NCBI GenBank assembly: GCA_947479455.1
Contig: CANJZE010000013.1
Span: forward strand, 1-64,000
Length of the DNA stretch: 64,000 bases
Reading direction: 5' to 3'
DNA from: Bacteroidota bacterium
Lineage (GTDB): Bacteria; Bacteroidota; Bacteroidia; Chitinophagales; LD1
Shown here: piece by piece, positions 28,329-37,145 of the stretch
Layout of the letters: each line of letters begins with the position of its first letter
Position numbering within the stretch: position 1 is the stretch's first letter
Program-made: the position numbers and the translations under genes
Notes under the pieces: model-generated
Seen by the model: only the letters and a program-made list of their open reading frames with translations
Databases searched by the model: none
What the model was told of the DNA's origin: nothing

Positions 28329-28426
28329 GGCGCGAATATAAAAATACCACATCATGCGTGGGTGTGGCATCTTTCCTGTATCGTAAATTCGTGTAGGTTT
28401 GCGCCCAATTTTAAAATAAGATTTAC

Positions 28427-29785
28427 ATGCTCATTAAAACGGTTCAGTTACTACTTTCGCTTTCTATATTGGTTATCATTCACGAGTTAGGGCATTTTTT
28501 GGCCGCTCGTGCTTTTAAAACAAGAGTCGAAAAATTCTATCTCTTTTTCGATTTCCTCTTTCCAATTCCAACGCTTCTGAATTTTGCATTGTTTAAGAAA
28601 AAAATTGGCGATACGGAATATGGTATTGGCTGGTTTCCACTTGGAGGTTATGTGAAAATAGCGGGTATGATTGATGAGAGTATGGATGAAACTTTTTTAG
28701 CCAGCGAGCCACAACCCGATGAATATCGCTCGAAGAAAAATTATCAGAAACTCATCATCATGCTCGGTGGTATTATCATGAATTTGATTTTGGGATGGTT
28801 GATTTATTCTCAGCTTTCGTTTTGGCAAGGCGAAGCATACCTTCCTGCTGAAAATGCAAAATATGGAATCAGTTGCGATTCAGTGGCGATGTATGGAGGG
28901 TTTAGAGATGGTGATGTTATTCTTTCACACGATGGAGGAAAGAAATTTGAAAGCTTTAAATCAGTGCCAAAAGAAATTTTGTTGGATGGAGTTAAACAGG
29001 TGGAGGTGCTTCGCGATGGTGTTCCTTATACTATTAATATTCCTACCGATTTTTTGAAAGTGGTTATTTCTTCAAGAGCAAAAAATTTTATTGACTTCCG
29101 CATACCGTGTATGGTGGGCGATTTTAGTGAAGAAAGTGTGATAAAGGACAAACTGCAAAAAGGCGATTTGATTTTGAGCATCAACGATTCAACGGTTCAT
29201 TATTTTCAGGAGGCAAAAGGCATACTCGCCAATTTTATTGGTAAAGAAGCAAGTATAAAATACCTGCGTGGTCAGGATACACTCACAACTACCGTAACAG
29301 TTCCTCAAACCGGCTTGCTTGGTTTTCGTTCGCCAAGCGATATGCACGACTTTAAAGGTTACATGGATATTGTAGAAAAGGATTACGGCTTCTTTGCTTC
29401 GTTTGCGCAGGGTGGAAAAATGGCTTACAAAACTTTGCGCGATTACCTCAAGCAATTGAAACTGATGTTTGACCCCGATATTAAAGCTTACAAACAGATT
29501 GGTGGAATGGGAACTATCGGTTCATTGTTTCCTGCCACTTGGGACTGGATTGCTTTTTGGCAACTGACAGCTTTCATTTCTATTATGCTTGCTGTGGCTA
29601 ATCTTCTTCCTATTCCAATGCTCGATGGCGGTTATGTTTTGCTGCTGTTGTTCGAAATGATTACCGGTATTAAAGTAAGCGACCGCGCTTTGGAATACAT
29701 TAACCGCGTTGGATTTATCATTGTTATATTTTTGATAGTTTACGCCAACGGCATGGATATTTATCGCGCGTTTTTGGGCAAGTAA
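28427..29785 (+). CDS. rseP: RseP, site-2 membrane zinc metalloprotease
   Basis: A 452-residue inner-membrane site-2 protease. The zinc motif is HELGH (His19-Glu20...His23) in the first membrane helix. The conserved LPIPMLDGG motif sits in a later helix near residue ~395. Two central PDZ-like domains are suggested by the length and by GDVILSHDG and GDLILSIND. It cleaves anti-sigma factors and signal-peptide remnants within the membrane. It is divergent from guaA. Confidence 0.93.
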   Translation: MLIKTVQLLLSLSILVIIHELGHFLAARAFKTRVEKFYLFFDFLFPIPTLLNFALFKKKIGDTEYGIGWFPLGGYVKIAGMIDESMDETFLASEPQPDEYRSKKNYQKLIIMLGGIIMNLILGWLIYSQLSFWQGEAYLPAENAKYGISCDSVAMYGGFRDGDVILSHDGGKKFESFKSVPKEILLDGVKQVEVLRDGVPYTINIPTDFLKVVISSRAKNFIDFRIPCMVGDFSEESVIKDKLQKGDLILSINDSTVHYFQEAKGILANFIGKEASIKYLRGQDTLTTTVTVPQTGLLGFRSPSDMHDFKGYMDIVEKDYGFFASFAQGGKMAYKTLRDYLKQLKLMFDPDIKAYKQIGGMGTIGSLFPATWDWIAFWQLTAFISIMLAVANLLPIPMLDGGYVLLLLFEMITGIKVSDRALEYINRVGFIIVIFLIVYANGMDIYRAFLGK

Positions 29786-29818
29786 ATTTTTTTTGAGAAA
29801 CAGTTTTATGTTTGAAGT

Positions 29819-29953
29819 ATGAAAACTTTGACAATTCAAATTCTAAAAAAATCTGCAATGGATTATTTGTGAGTTATGGAAAAGCAAGGTCTTATTCGCA
29901 TTATAGAGAATTCGTCAAAAGCAAAGCCTAAACAAAAAAGCAAAAATGATTGA
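29819..29953 (+). pseudogene. Relic of a small antitoxin-like gene, broken by one stop
   Basis: Frame from the ATG at 29819 reads MKTLTIQILKKSAMDYL, then TGA, then in the same frame VMEKQGLIRIIENSSKAKPKQ...KND and a stop at 29951-29953. This resembles short Bacteroidota antitoxin-like peptides (MKTLTIQI..., then ...LEELNLIKV). No toxin ORF is seen beside it. The stop is in-frame, so a single substitution could restore a 44-codon product. Too short for the ORF track; identification is by remembered pattern only. Confidence 0.4.
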
Positions 29954-29973
29954 TTGAATACGTAACAACTCTT

Positions 29974-30011
29974 GTATTCAATCTTCAATCTAAAATCTTC
30001 AATCTAAAATC
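29974..30011 (+). repeat. Tandem leader repeat upstream of pruA
   Basis: Contains two direct copies of aatcttcaatctaaaatc with gtattcaatcttc in front, sharing sequence with the leader upstream of yraN (24979-25019). It ends a few bases before the pruA ATG. Confidence 0.6.
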
Positions 30012-30017
30012 TTCTTT

Positions 30018-31649
30018 ATGGCTACAGGTTTTTTTAAAGTTCCCGCACCGCACAACGAACCGATTAAGCAATACGCACCAGGAAGCAAAGAAAGAGATGA
30101 ACTGAAAAAGAAAATTGCCGCAATGCGCAAAGAAGTGCGCGACATTCCGGTGTTTATTGGTGGCAAGGAAATTCGTGATGGCAAAAAGATTTCGCTGCAT
30201 CCGCCACACGACCATAAACATTTACTGGGGCATTATTATAAGAGCGAAAAGAAACACGTGCAACAGGCGGTTACCGCTGCTTTGGCTGCGCGTAAAAAAT
30301 GGGTGGCTTTAAGTTGGGAGCACCGCGCTTCTATATTTTTGAAAGCTGCAGAATTAATTGCAGGTCCTTATCGTGCTGAATTGAATGCGGCAACTATGTT
30401 GGGGCAATCGAAAAATGCTTATCAGGCAGAGATAGATTCGGCTTGCGAAATCATAGATTTTTTGCGCTTCAATGTGCAGTTTATGACCGAAATTTATTCG
30501 ATGCAGCCGCAAAGCAGCGCAGGTATCTGGAACCGCAGTGAGTGGAGACCGCTCGAAGGTTTTTTGTATGCGCTTACGCCTTTCAACTTTACGGCTATTG
30601 CAGGAAATCTTCCTTCAAGTTGCGCCATGATGGGCAATGTGGTGGTGTGGAAACCTTCGAACACCCAGGTGTATTCGGCTTATGTGTTGATGAAAATTTT
30701 TCGCGAAGCGGGAGTGCCCGATGGCGTAATTAATTTGATTTACCCGAGCGGACCCGATGCGGCTGATGTAATTTTTTCGCATCGCGATTTTGCGGGTATT
30801 CATTTCACGGGTTCAACCGAAGTGTTTCAAAACATCTGGAAAAATATTGGCGACCATATTCATCTCTATAAAACATATCCTCGTATTGTGGGCGAAACAG
30901 GAGGTAAGGATTTCATCCTCGCTCACAAGAGTGCCGATGCCAAAGCGGTGGCTACGGCTATTTCAAGGGGAGCGTTTGAATATCAGGGGCAGAAATGTTC
31001 GGCTGCATCGCGCGCTTATGTGCCTGCTAATATCTGGAACGCAGTGAAGAAACAAGTGCTCGAAGATTTGGCAAGCATGAAGATGGGCGGCACCGAAGAC
31101 TTCGGTAATTTTATAAATGCGGTGATTGACGAAAAGAGTTTCGATAAACTGGCGGCATACATAGCGCAGGCAAAGAAAGATAAGGATGCAAAAATTATTG
31201 CGGGCGGCAAATGCGATAAAACCAAGGGCTATTTTATTGAGCCGACTATTATTCAAACTACGAACCCTAACTACGCAACCATGTGTGAGGAGTTGTTTGG
31301 ACCGGTGCTTACAGTTTATGTGTATGAAGAGGATAAGTTTGAAGAGATTTTGAAAACGGTGGACAGCACTTCTATTTATGCGCTTACGGGTTCTATTTTG
31401 GCGCAGGACAGATATGCCATTGAAAAAGCCACTCAAACTTTACAGAACGCTGCGGGTAATTTTTACATTAACGATAAACCGACCGGTGCGGTGGTGGGGC
31501 AGCAGCCGTTTGGCGGCAGCCGCGGCTCGGGCACTAACGACAAGGCGGGAAGTATGATTAACCTGCTGCGCTGGGTTTCGCCACGCACTATTAAAGAAAC
31601 GTTTGTTTCACCGGTTGATTACCGCTATCCTTTTTTAGCGAAGGATTAA
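30018..31649 (+). CDS. pruA: L-glutamate gamma-semialdehyde dehydrogenase (P5C dehydrogenase)
   Basis: A 543-residue NAD-dependent aldehyde dehydrogenase that converts glutamate semialdehyde to glutamate, the last step of proline breakdown. The catalytic cysteine is in YQGQKCSAASRAYVP, the general-base glutamate region is GETGGKDF, and the NAD-binding region includes HFTGSTEVF. The N-terminal FKVPAPHNEPIKQYAPGS is typical of the P5C dehydrogenase subfamily. No proline dehydrogenase (putA/prodh) is adjacent. The 3-prime 59 bp overlap the lpxB 3-prime end on the other strand. Confidence 0.94.
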   Translation: MATGFFKVPAPHNEPIKQYAPGSKERDELKKKIAAMRKEVRDIPVFIGGKEIRDGKKISLHPPHDHKHLLGHYYKSEKKHVQQAVTAALAARKKWVALSWEHRASIFLKAAELIAGPYRAELNAATMLGQSKNAYQAEIDSACEIIDFLRFNVQFMTEIYSMQPQSSAGIWNRSEWRPLEGFLYALTPFNFTAIAGNLPSSCAMMGNVVVWKPSNTQVYSAYVLMKIFREAGVPDGVINLIYPSGPDAADVIFSHRDFAGIHFTGSTEVFQNIWKNIGDHIHLYKTYPRIVGETGGKDFILAHKSADAKAVATAISRGAFEYQGQKCSAASRAYVPANIWNAVKKQVLEDLASMKMGGTEDFGNFINAVIDEKSFDKLAAYIAQAKKDKDAKIIAGGKCDKTKGYFIEPTIIQTTNPNYATMCEELFGPVLTVYVYEEDKFEEILKTVDSTSIYALTGSILAQDRYAIEKATQTLQNAAGNFYINDKPTGAVVGQQPFGGSRGSGTNDKAGSMINLLRWVSPRTIKETFVSPVDYRYPFLAKD

Positions 31650-32733
31650 GATACTCAATCATCAACTCTGCCGCGCGTTTAGATGCACCTGCGTTACCTA
31701 ATTTTTGGCGAAGCAATTCATAGTCGTTTAAAATGCGCTGGCGCTCTTCGCCTTCGGTAATTTTTTTGAGTTCAGCCACTAAGCGGTTTTTGTTTACCTC
31801 GGTTTGAATCAATTCTTCCACCACGCGTTTGCCGCAAATGAGGTTGACAATGCAAATAAAACCAATGCTTTTATCAATAAGCGCGTTGATGATAAAGTAA
31901 GAGATAGGGCTGCCTTTGTAGCAAACAACTTCGGGTATATTATGCAAAGCCGTTTCGAGGGTAGCGGTGCCTGAGGTTACTATTGCTGCTTTCGATTTCC
32001 TGAGCACGCCATAGGTATCATCCATTATCAGTTCCACATTTTTATTGCCAGTGATGTTGCGATAAAACGCTTCACCAATACCGCTCATGCCCGTAACTAT
32101 GAATTTGTATTGCGGAAATTCATCCACCACTTTTAAATATTCGGGAAGCAGATAGGAGATTTCCTGTTTGCGGCTGCCGGGAACTAATGCAATGATGTTC
32201 GGCTGTTCATTTCGTATTTCGTAATTCGTATTTCGTAATTCATCAAGCAAGGGGTGTCCCACATAATCCACCTGCACTCCGTTCTTTTCATAAAAATCTT
32301 TTTCGAAAGGAAAGATGACAAACATGCGGTCAACATACTGTTTCACTTTTTTCACTCTTCCTTTTTTCCATGCCCAAAGTTGTGGCGAGATGAAGTAGAA
32401 GATTTTGAGGTTATGCTTTTTCAAAAACTCGAACAGGCGGAAATTAAAGCCGGGGTAGTCAATCAATATAACCACATCGGGTTGGTAAGCCAGTATATCT
32501 TTTTTGCAAAACGAAATGTTTCCGAGAATAGTGGGAAGGTGTTTTACCACTTCAAAAAATCCCATGAAAGCCAGGTCGTTGATATGCTTCACCACCACGC
32601 CACCGGCAGCCTGCATTTTATCTCCGCCCCAGCAGCGCACATCGGCATCGGCATCCTGCGCTTTCAACTCCTTGATAAGGTTAGCACCGTGTAAATCTCC
32701 GCTTGCTTCGCCTGCTATGATGTAATATTTCAT
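31591..32733 (-). CDS. lpxB: LpxB, lipid-A-disaccharide synthase
   Basis: A 380-residue GT-B-type glycosyltransferase that joins UDP-diacylglucosamine with lipid X in lipid A synthesis. Motifs: GEASGDLHGANL (8-19), CWGGDKMQAAG, VGHPLLDEL and ALVPGSRKQEI, GTATLETAL. A short interspersed repeat encodes ELRNTNYEIRNE (165-176), in the loop just after HPLLD. The last ~20 residues (NPSLKKDSGNQPVKQTFL) are read from the antisense of the pruA 3-prime end, giving a convergent 59-bp overlap. It follows surE and a small membrane protein on the same strand. Confidence 0.93.
   Translation of the reverse strand: MKYYIIAGEASGDLHGANLIKELKAQDADADVRCWGGDKMQAAGGVVVKHINDLAFMGFFEVVKHLPTILGNISFCKKDILAYQPDVVILIDYPGFNFRLFEFLKKHNLKIFYFISPQLWAWKKGRVKKVKQYVDRMFVIFPFEKDFYEKNGVQVDYVGHPLLDELRNTNYEIRNEQPNIIALVPGSRKQEISYLLPEYLKVVDEFPQYKFIVTGMSGIGEAFYRNITGNKNVELIMDDTYGVLRKSKAAIVTSGTATLETALHNIPEVVCYKGSPISYFIINALIDKSIGFICIVNLICGKRVVEELIQTEVNKNRLVAELKKITEGEERQRILNDYELLRQKLGNAGASKRAAELMIEYLNPSLKKDSGNQPVKQTFL
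32209..32244. repeat. ATTTCGTATTTCGTAATTC repeat inside lpxB
   Basis: Plus strand atttcgtatttcgtaattcgtatttcgtaattc is a two-unit direct repeat of the tttcgtatttcgtaattcg kind usually found between genes in Bacteroidota. Here it is in frame in lpxB. A related single copy lies at about 1770-1800. Confidence 0.75.
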
Positions 32734-32770
32734 TTCGTTCTATAGTTGTTTGTCGTGCTCTTTGCGAAAT

Positions 32771-32830
32771 GTCATGCTGAGCCTGTCGAAGCACTTTTCA
32801 TTACGCACCCTTCGACAAGCTCAGGGTGAC
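32771..32830 (+). repeat. REP-like inverted repeat (orientation A)
   Basis: gtcatgctgagcctgtcgaagc then 15 bases then cccttcgacaagctcagggtgac; the two halves pair imperfectly. The same element is present at 37853-37914 in the opposite orientation. This gcttcgacaagctcag sequence is a well-known widespread intergenic repeat in bacteria. Confidence 0.85.
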
Positions 32831-32840
32831 AAACCTTCTA

Positions 32841-33164
32841 CTACATGCAAATTTTAATATAGATAATAGGAATGCCCCACAAAATTGTAGCACCAATAAC
32901 TCCGCGTGCGGCATTGTAATAGTTGCGAGTAATAAAAATGAAAAACACACCTAGATTAATGATACATCCGAAGCTCAGAATTTTTGAAAATGTATCGGGC
33001 ACCATAGAGTGATGAACGAAAGCCTGCAAACTCATGTCCTTCATTTGCAGCAAATAGAAAAACACAAAAGCAAGCAGTGGGCAAACTAAGCCGGGTACTA
33101 TGCCCGTAAAAAAATTATCCCATTTATAGATAGTGGGCGCGGGGTTCAGAATTCTGTCGAGCAT
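32841..33164 (-). CDS. Small membrane protein between surE and lpxB
   Basis: A 107-residue protein with about three hydrophobic segments (FFTGIVPGLVCPLLAFVFFYLL near residues 18-39, FSKILSFGCIINLGVFFIFI at 59-78, ARGVIGATILWGIPIIYI at 86-103). No known domain. It lies 22 bp downstream of surE and 108 bp upstream of lpxB on the same strand, an arrangement I have the impression is common in this phylum, suggesting a possible role in envelope lipid handling. Function not assigned. Confidence 0.7.
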   Translation of the reverse strand: MLDRILNPAPTIYKWDNFFTGIVPGLVCPLLAFVFFYLLQMKDMSLQAFVHHSMVPDTFSKILSFGCIINLGVFFIFITRNYYNAARGVIGATILWGIPIIYIKICM

Positions 33165-33185
33165 GGTTTTGTTTTGTTTGGTAAC

Positions 33186-34010
33186 TCAGATATTAAAACG
33201 CTTGTTATCGTTTTGTGGTATCTCCTCGGCATTCGCTAGTTTGTCGAAGTTCCAGTTTTCATTGATGAAAGGAATAACATGATGAGCCGTTAAATCGTGT
33301 TGCACTGGCACCACACTTACAAATCCATTGGCAAGTGCCCATTCATCGGTGTCTTGTCCGTGGTCATAGTTTACAAACTTACCAGTGAGCCAGTAATATG
33401 GGCGACCGAAAGGGTCGGTGCGCTCCAGATATTCCTCTTCCCATTTTGCAATAGCCTGCCTGCAAATTTTCATTCCTTTAATTTCGGCCAACGGAAGCTT
33501 AGGAATGTTTACGTTTAGCAAACTGTGTTTTGGAATTCCGAATTTCAATAACGATTCGGAAATGATTTTTGCAAAATGTGCCGCTGCGGTAAAATCGGCT
33601 TCCATTCCATAATCGCAATACGAAAAGCCTACTGATGCAATGCCCTCTAAACTGGCTTCCACAGCCGCACTCATGGTTCCCGAATAAATAACGTTGATAC
33701 TCGAATTGCTGCCGTGGTTAATACCGCTCACACATAAATCGGGTTTGCGGTGCAGCACTTTATTTACCGCTAATTTTACACAATCAACAGGCGTACCCGA
33801 ACAATGAAAGGCTTTTATATCGCCAAAGTAATTTACCTGTTTAAGGCGCAAAGGCTTGTTGATAGTGATGGCATGCCCCATAGCACTTTGAGGAGAGTCG
33901 GGAGCCACTATCACAACTTCGCCCAAATCTTTTACTGCGTTCACCAGGGCTTTAATACCAGGTGCGGTTATGCCGTCATCGTTGACTACTAAAATTAAAG
34001 GTTTACTCAT
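33186..34010 (-). CDS. surE: SurE 5'-nucleotidase
   Basis: A 274-residue SurE nucleotidase that removes phosphate from nucleoside monophosphates and short polyphosphates. The metal-binding start LVVNDDG (Asp11, Asp12) is clear, as are SAMGHAIT and the Asn-bearing SGINHGSN motif. The start is the ATG at 34010, in a 21-bp gap from the divergent purM ORF start in the track; with the better purM ATG at 34104, the shared upstream region is 93 bp. Confidence 0.95.
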   Translation of the reverse strand: MSKPLILVVNDDGITAPGIKALVNAVKDLGEVVIVAPDSPQSAMGHAITINKPLRLKQVNYFGDIKAFHCSGTPVDCVKLAVNKVLHRKPDLCVSGINHGSNSSINVIYSGTMSAAVEASLEGIASVGFSYCDYGMEADFTAAAHFAKIISESLLKFGIPKHSLLNVNIPKLPLAEIKGMKICRQAIAKWEEEYLERTDPFGRPYYWLTGKFVNYDHGQDTDEWALANGFVSVVPVQHDLTAHHVIPFINENWNFDKLANAEEIPQNDNKRFNI

Positions 34011-34103
34011 GGGGCGAAAGTAAAAACAGTTTTGAAAGCAAATGTGGTTGACACACGAAAGGAACTATTTCCAAGCGCATTCCCTTTATTTTATTTTCGC
34101 TTT

Positions 34104-35267
34104 ATGGAAAAATATTTACAACGTGGAGTAAGTGCTGGCAAAGAGGAAGTTCACGCGGCAGTGAAGGATTTATATCACGGGCTTTATCCAAAAGCTTTCT
34201 GCAAAATTTATCCCGATTATTTAGGCAACGATGATGCGTTTTGCAATGTAATGAGTAGCGATGGCAGCGGCACTAAATCTATTTTAGCGTATTTGTATTG
34301 GAAAGAAACTGGAGATGTTTCAGTATGGCGCGGTATAGCACAAGATGCTATTGTTATGAATTTGGATGACTTGCTTTGTGTGGGTGCCACCGATAATTTT
34401 CTTTATACAAGTATCATCAATCGAAATAAAAATTTAATTCCGGGTGAAGTAATAGCGGAGATAATTAAAGGCAGTAAGGAATTTATTGAGCGAATGAATG
34501 ATTTTGGTGTTCGCATTCATGCCATGGGTGGCGAAACTGCCGACTTAGGCGATTGTGTTCGCACTACTACAGTAGATGCTACTATGACTGTGCGCATGAA
34601 AAAAGAAAATTTGGTGCTTACACAAAACATAAAACCCGGTGATGTAATTGTGGGTTTGGCGAGTGATGGCAAAGCGAGTTACGAGGAGGAATACAATAGC
34701 GGCATCAGTAGCAATGGGCTTACTTCTGCCCGCCACGATTTACTTGCAAAGTTGTATGCCGAAAAATATCCTGAAAGTTTTGACGCTGCAATAAATGGTA
34801 AACTCGTTTACAGCGGCACAAAAAAACTGACTGATGTTTTAGAAGGAACCACACTCAACATTGGCAAAGCTGTTCTTTCGCCTACAAGAACTTATGCGCC
34901 TATCATAAAGAAATTGCTGCAAGAAATTCCCGGGCAGGTGCATGGTTTGGTCAACTGTACAGGAGGTGCGCATACTAAGGTTTTGCATTACATCCAGAAT
35001 CTGAGCATCGTTAAAAATAATTTGTTGCCGGTGCCGCCACTTTTTAAATTGATTCAACAAGAATCGAAAACCGATTGGAAAGAAATGTTCAAAGTGCTCA
35101 ATTGCGGAACTCGTTTGGATGTTTATGTAGAAGAGAAATACGCTTCGGTGGTTATTGAAACGGCAAAATTATTTGAGGTAGATGCGCAAATCATTGGCTA
35201 TGTTGAAGCCGCTGAGAAAAGCGAAGTGATTGTTAAGAGTGCGTATGGAGAGTTTGTGTATTTGTAG
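34104..35267 (+). CDS. purM: PurM-type AIR synthase (Bacteroidota type)
   Basis: A 387-residue enzyme matching the phosphoribosylformylglycinamidine cyclo-ligase family, which closes the imidazole ring in purine synthesis. The track start (34032) is TTG; the ATG at 34104 (MEKYLQRGVSAGK) matches the family N-terminus. Diagnostic segments include SSDGSGTKS, AIVMNLDDLLCVGA, GGETADLGD, ASDGKASYEEEYN and CTGGAHTKVLH. It is unlinked to other pur genes here. Confidence 0.92.
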   Translation: MEKYLQRGVSAGKEEVHAAVKDLYHGLYPKAFCKIYPDYLGNDDAFCNVMSSDGSGTKSILAYLYWKETGDVSVWRGIAQDAIVMNLDDLLCVGATDNFLYTSIINRNKNLIPGEVIAEIIKGSKEFIERMNDFGVRIHAMGGETADLGDCVRTTTVDATMTVRMKKENLVLTQNIKPGDVIVGLASDGKASYEEEYNSGISSNGLTSARHDLLAKLYAEKYPESFDAAINGKLVYSGTKKLTDVLEGTTLNIGKAVLSPTRTYAPIIKKLLQEIPGQVHGLVNCTGGAHTKVLHYIQNLSIVKNNLLPVPPLFKLIQQESKTDWKEMFKVLNCGTRLDVYVEEKYASVVIETAKLFEVDAQIIGYVEAAEKSEVIVKSAYGEFVYL

Positions 35268-35370
35268 ATTTAAAAACAGGCGAGGTACGGTTTACCTCAC
35301 AACAACGTTCGGTATAGTTAAGCATCTTCATCAAGAACTCATAAATGATATTTTTGCCGCCTCAAATTGA

Positions 35371-37002
35371 ATGATGAACCAAACTGACGAACAACTTCCG
35401 CCTAATTCTTTCCGCAAACAAGTTTCTTCAAGCCCTTTTACTCCTTTTATTTATGCATTCATTTTAGCTTTTGGGGTTATGTTAGGCTTTGTAGTTAACT
35501 CCATTACTACTGGCAAGCAAACCATTGCCCGCGGCAGCTACGATAAAATTTTGGACATACTCAATTACATAGATGTAAAGTATGTTGACACTACTAACCG
35601 CACCCAGTTAATGGATAAAACCATTGACAAAATGCTTTCGAATCTCGATCCGCATTCAGTTTATATTCCTGCTATTGATTTGAGCGAAACCAACGAATCG
35701 CTAGAAGGAAATTTTGAAGGTGTAGGCATCGAATTCTTTATTGTGCAGGATACAATTACAGTAGTTACTGCCATATCTGGCGGTCCTTCAGAAAGCGTGG
35801 GTATTAAAGCCGGTGACCGCATCGTTAAAATTAACGACAGCATTGTTGCAGGAGTAAAGATTAGGGATACCGAAGTAAAACATCGCTTGCGTGGACCCAA
35901 AGCTACCAAAGTGAAAGTTGGTATTCTTAGAAGCGGCATGAGTAAGTTGCTTGACTTTGAAATTACTCGTGCACAAATTCCGCTTTACAGTATTGAAGCT
36001 GCATTTATGTTGAATACAGAAGTGGGATATATACGCATTAACACGTTCAGCTCTACCACACATAAAGAATTTGTTCAGAAATTTTCGGCCCTTAAAGAAA
36101 AAGGTTTGAAAAAACTAGTGCTCGACCTTCGCGATAACCCGGGTGGCTATTTACAAGCAGCAACTACACTTGCCGATGAATTTATATCAGGTGAAAGATT
36201 ATTGGTTTACACCCAAGGCAAAGCCTACGAGCGTCAGGATTATTTAGCTGGCAAAGAAGGTTTGTTCGAAAAAGGCGATTTAGTAGTGCTCATCAATCAA
36301 GGCTCGGCAAGTGCCAGTGAAATTCTTTCAGGTGCGGTGCAGGATTGGGACAGAGGAACGATAATTGGCAGAACATCTTTCGGTAAAGGGTTGGTGCAAG
36401 AGCAATATGAGTTACGCGATGGCTCGGCTATTCGATTAACCATTGCTCGTTATTACACGCCATCGGGCCGCAGCATTCAACGCGCTTATGACAAAGGAAA
36501 TGCAGAATACTATAACGATATTTATGAGCGTTATATGCGGGGCGAATTTGTGCATGAAGATTCCATCAAATCAAAAGATACCATCGTATATAAAACTGTA
36601 AAAGGAAGAAGAGTTTATAGCGGTGGAGGAATTCGTCCCGATATTTTTGTGCCCATTGATACATCGGCCGAAAACGAAGGATTCTACACCCTTCTTTCTT
36701 CTGCCCGCGAATTTGTTTACAAATATTTTTCACTGAATGCCGAAAAACTAAGTGGCTATAAAACCAAAGAAACGTTCAGCAAACAGTTTGATGTAACCAG
36801 CGAAATGCTGAATGACTTCTATGTTTTTGCCGATGCGAAAGGGTTGAAACGCGATGCTGCTAAAGAGAAGATTTATGAAGCCAAACTGAAGTTGAGCCTC
36901 AAAGCTTTTATTGCCAAGCAACTCTGGAAAATGGATGGTTACTACTATATAGCTAACACAGATGATAAAGTGTTGAAAGTGGCGTTAGATAAACTGAAGT
37001 AA
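35371..37002 (+). CDS. S41 C-terminal processing protease (CtpA/Prc-like)
   Basis: A 543-residue serine protease with an N-terminal membrane anchor (about residues 26-46). A PDZ domain spans about 110-200 (VGIEFFIVQDTITVV...GIKAGDRIVKIND). The catalytic serine is in GSASASEILSG (about Ser314) and the lysine base in RTSFGKGLVQ (Lys339). CtpA-type enzymes trim C-termini of envelope proteins; in Bacteroidota they are usually single-copy. Two ATGs are adjacent (MMN), and the start may be the second. It is followed by a repeat block and then coaE on the other strand. Confidence 0.92.
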   Translation: MMNQTDEQLPPNSFRKQVSSSPFTPFIYAFILAFGVMLGFVVNSITTGKQTIARGSYDKILDILNYIDVKYVDTTNRTQLMDKTIDKMLSNLDPHSVYIPAIDLSETNESLEGNFEGVGIEFFIVQDTITVVTAISGGPSESVGIKAGDRIVKINDSIVAGVKIRDTEVKHRLRGPKATKVKVGILRSGMSKLLDFEITRAQIPLYSIEAAFMLNTEVGYIRINTFSSTTHKEFVQKFSALKEKGLKKLVLDLRDNPGGYLQAATTLADEFISGERLLVYTQGKAYERQDYLAGKEGLFEKGDLVVLINQGSASASEILSGAVQDWDRGTIIGRTSFGKGLVQEQYELRDGSAIRLTIARYYTPSGRSIQRAYDKGNAEYYNDIYERYMRGEFVHEDSIKSKDTIVYKTVKGRRVYSGGGIRPDIFVPIDTSAENEGFYTLLSSAREFVYKYFSLNAEKLSGYKTKETFSKQFDVTSEMLNDFYVFADAKGLKRDAAKEKIYEAKLKLSLKAFIAKQLWKMDGYYYIANTDDKVLKVALDKLK

Positions 37003-37022
37003 AAAGGGTGTTCCCTATCTTG

Positions 37023-37142
37023 CACCGCCCTTCAGGGCGGTGTTGTAATTAGCTATAAACAAGAGGCTTTAGCCCAAATCATTATTTGGCTAAAGCCTGT
37101 TCTTTATTGCGTCTGTTTTTATACATCCCATAAATGGGATGG
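37023..37142. repeat. Cluster of three palindromic hairpins
   Basis: Three separate inverted repeats lie in 120 bp: CACCGCCCT/AGGGCGGTG (37023-37042, 9-bp stem), AGGCTTTAGCC/GGCTAAAGCCT (37064-37098, 11-bp stem extending to 15 with one bulge) and CATCCCAT/ATGGGATG (37124-37141, 8-bp stem). The block sits between the convergent genes at 37002 and 37146 and may act as terminator or as REP-like elements. The aggctttagcc palindrome is a known widespread type. Confidence 0.8.
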
Positions 37143-37145
37143 CAA

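Noticed and set aside
30963-31436. 157-aa minus-strand ORF opposite pruA
   Set aside because: Antisense to a strongly conserved gene; composition His/Arg-rich with no domain.
32254-32694. 146-aa plus-strand ORF opposite lpxB
   Set aside because: Shadow of lpxB; no independent evidence.
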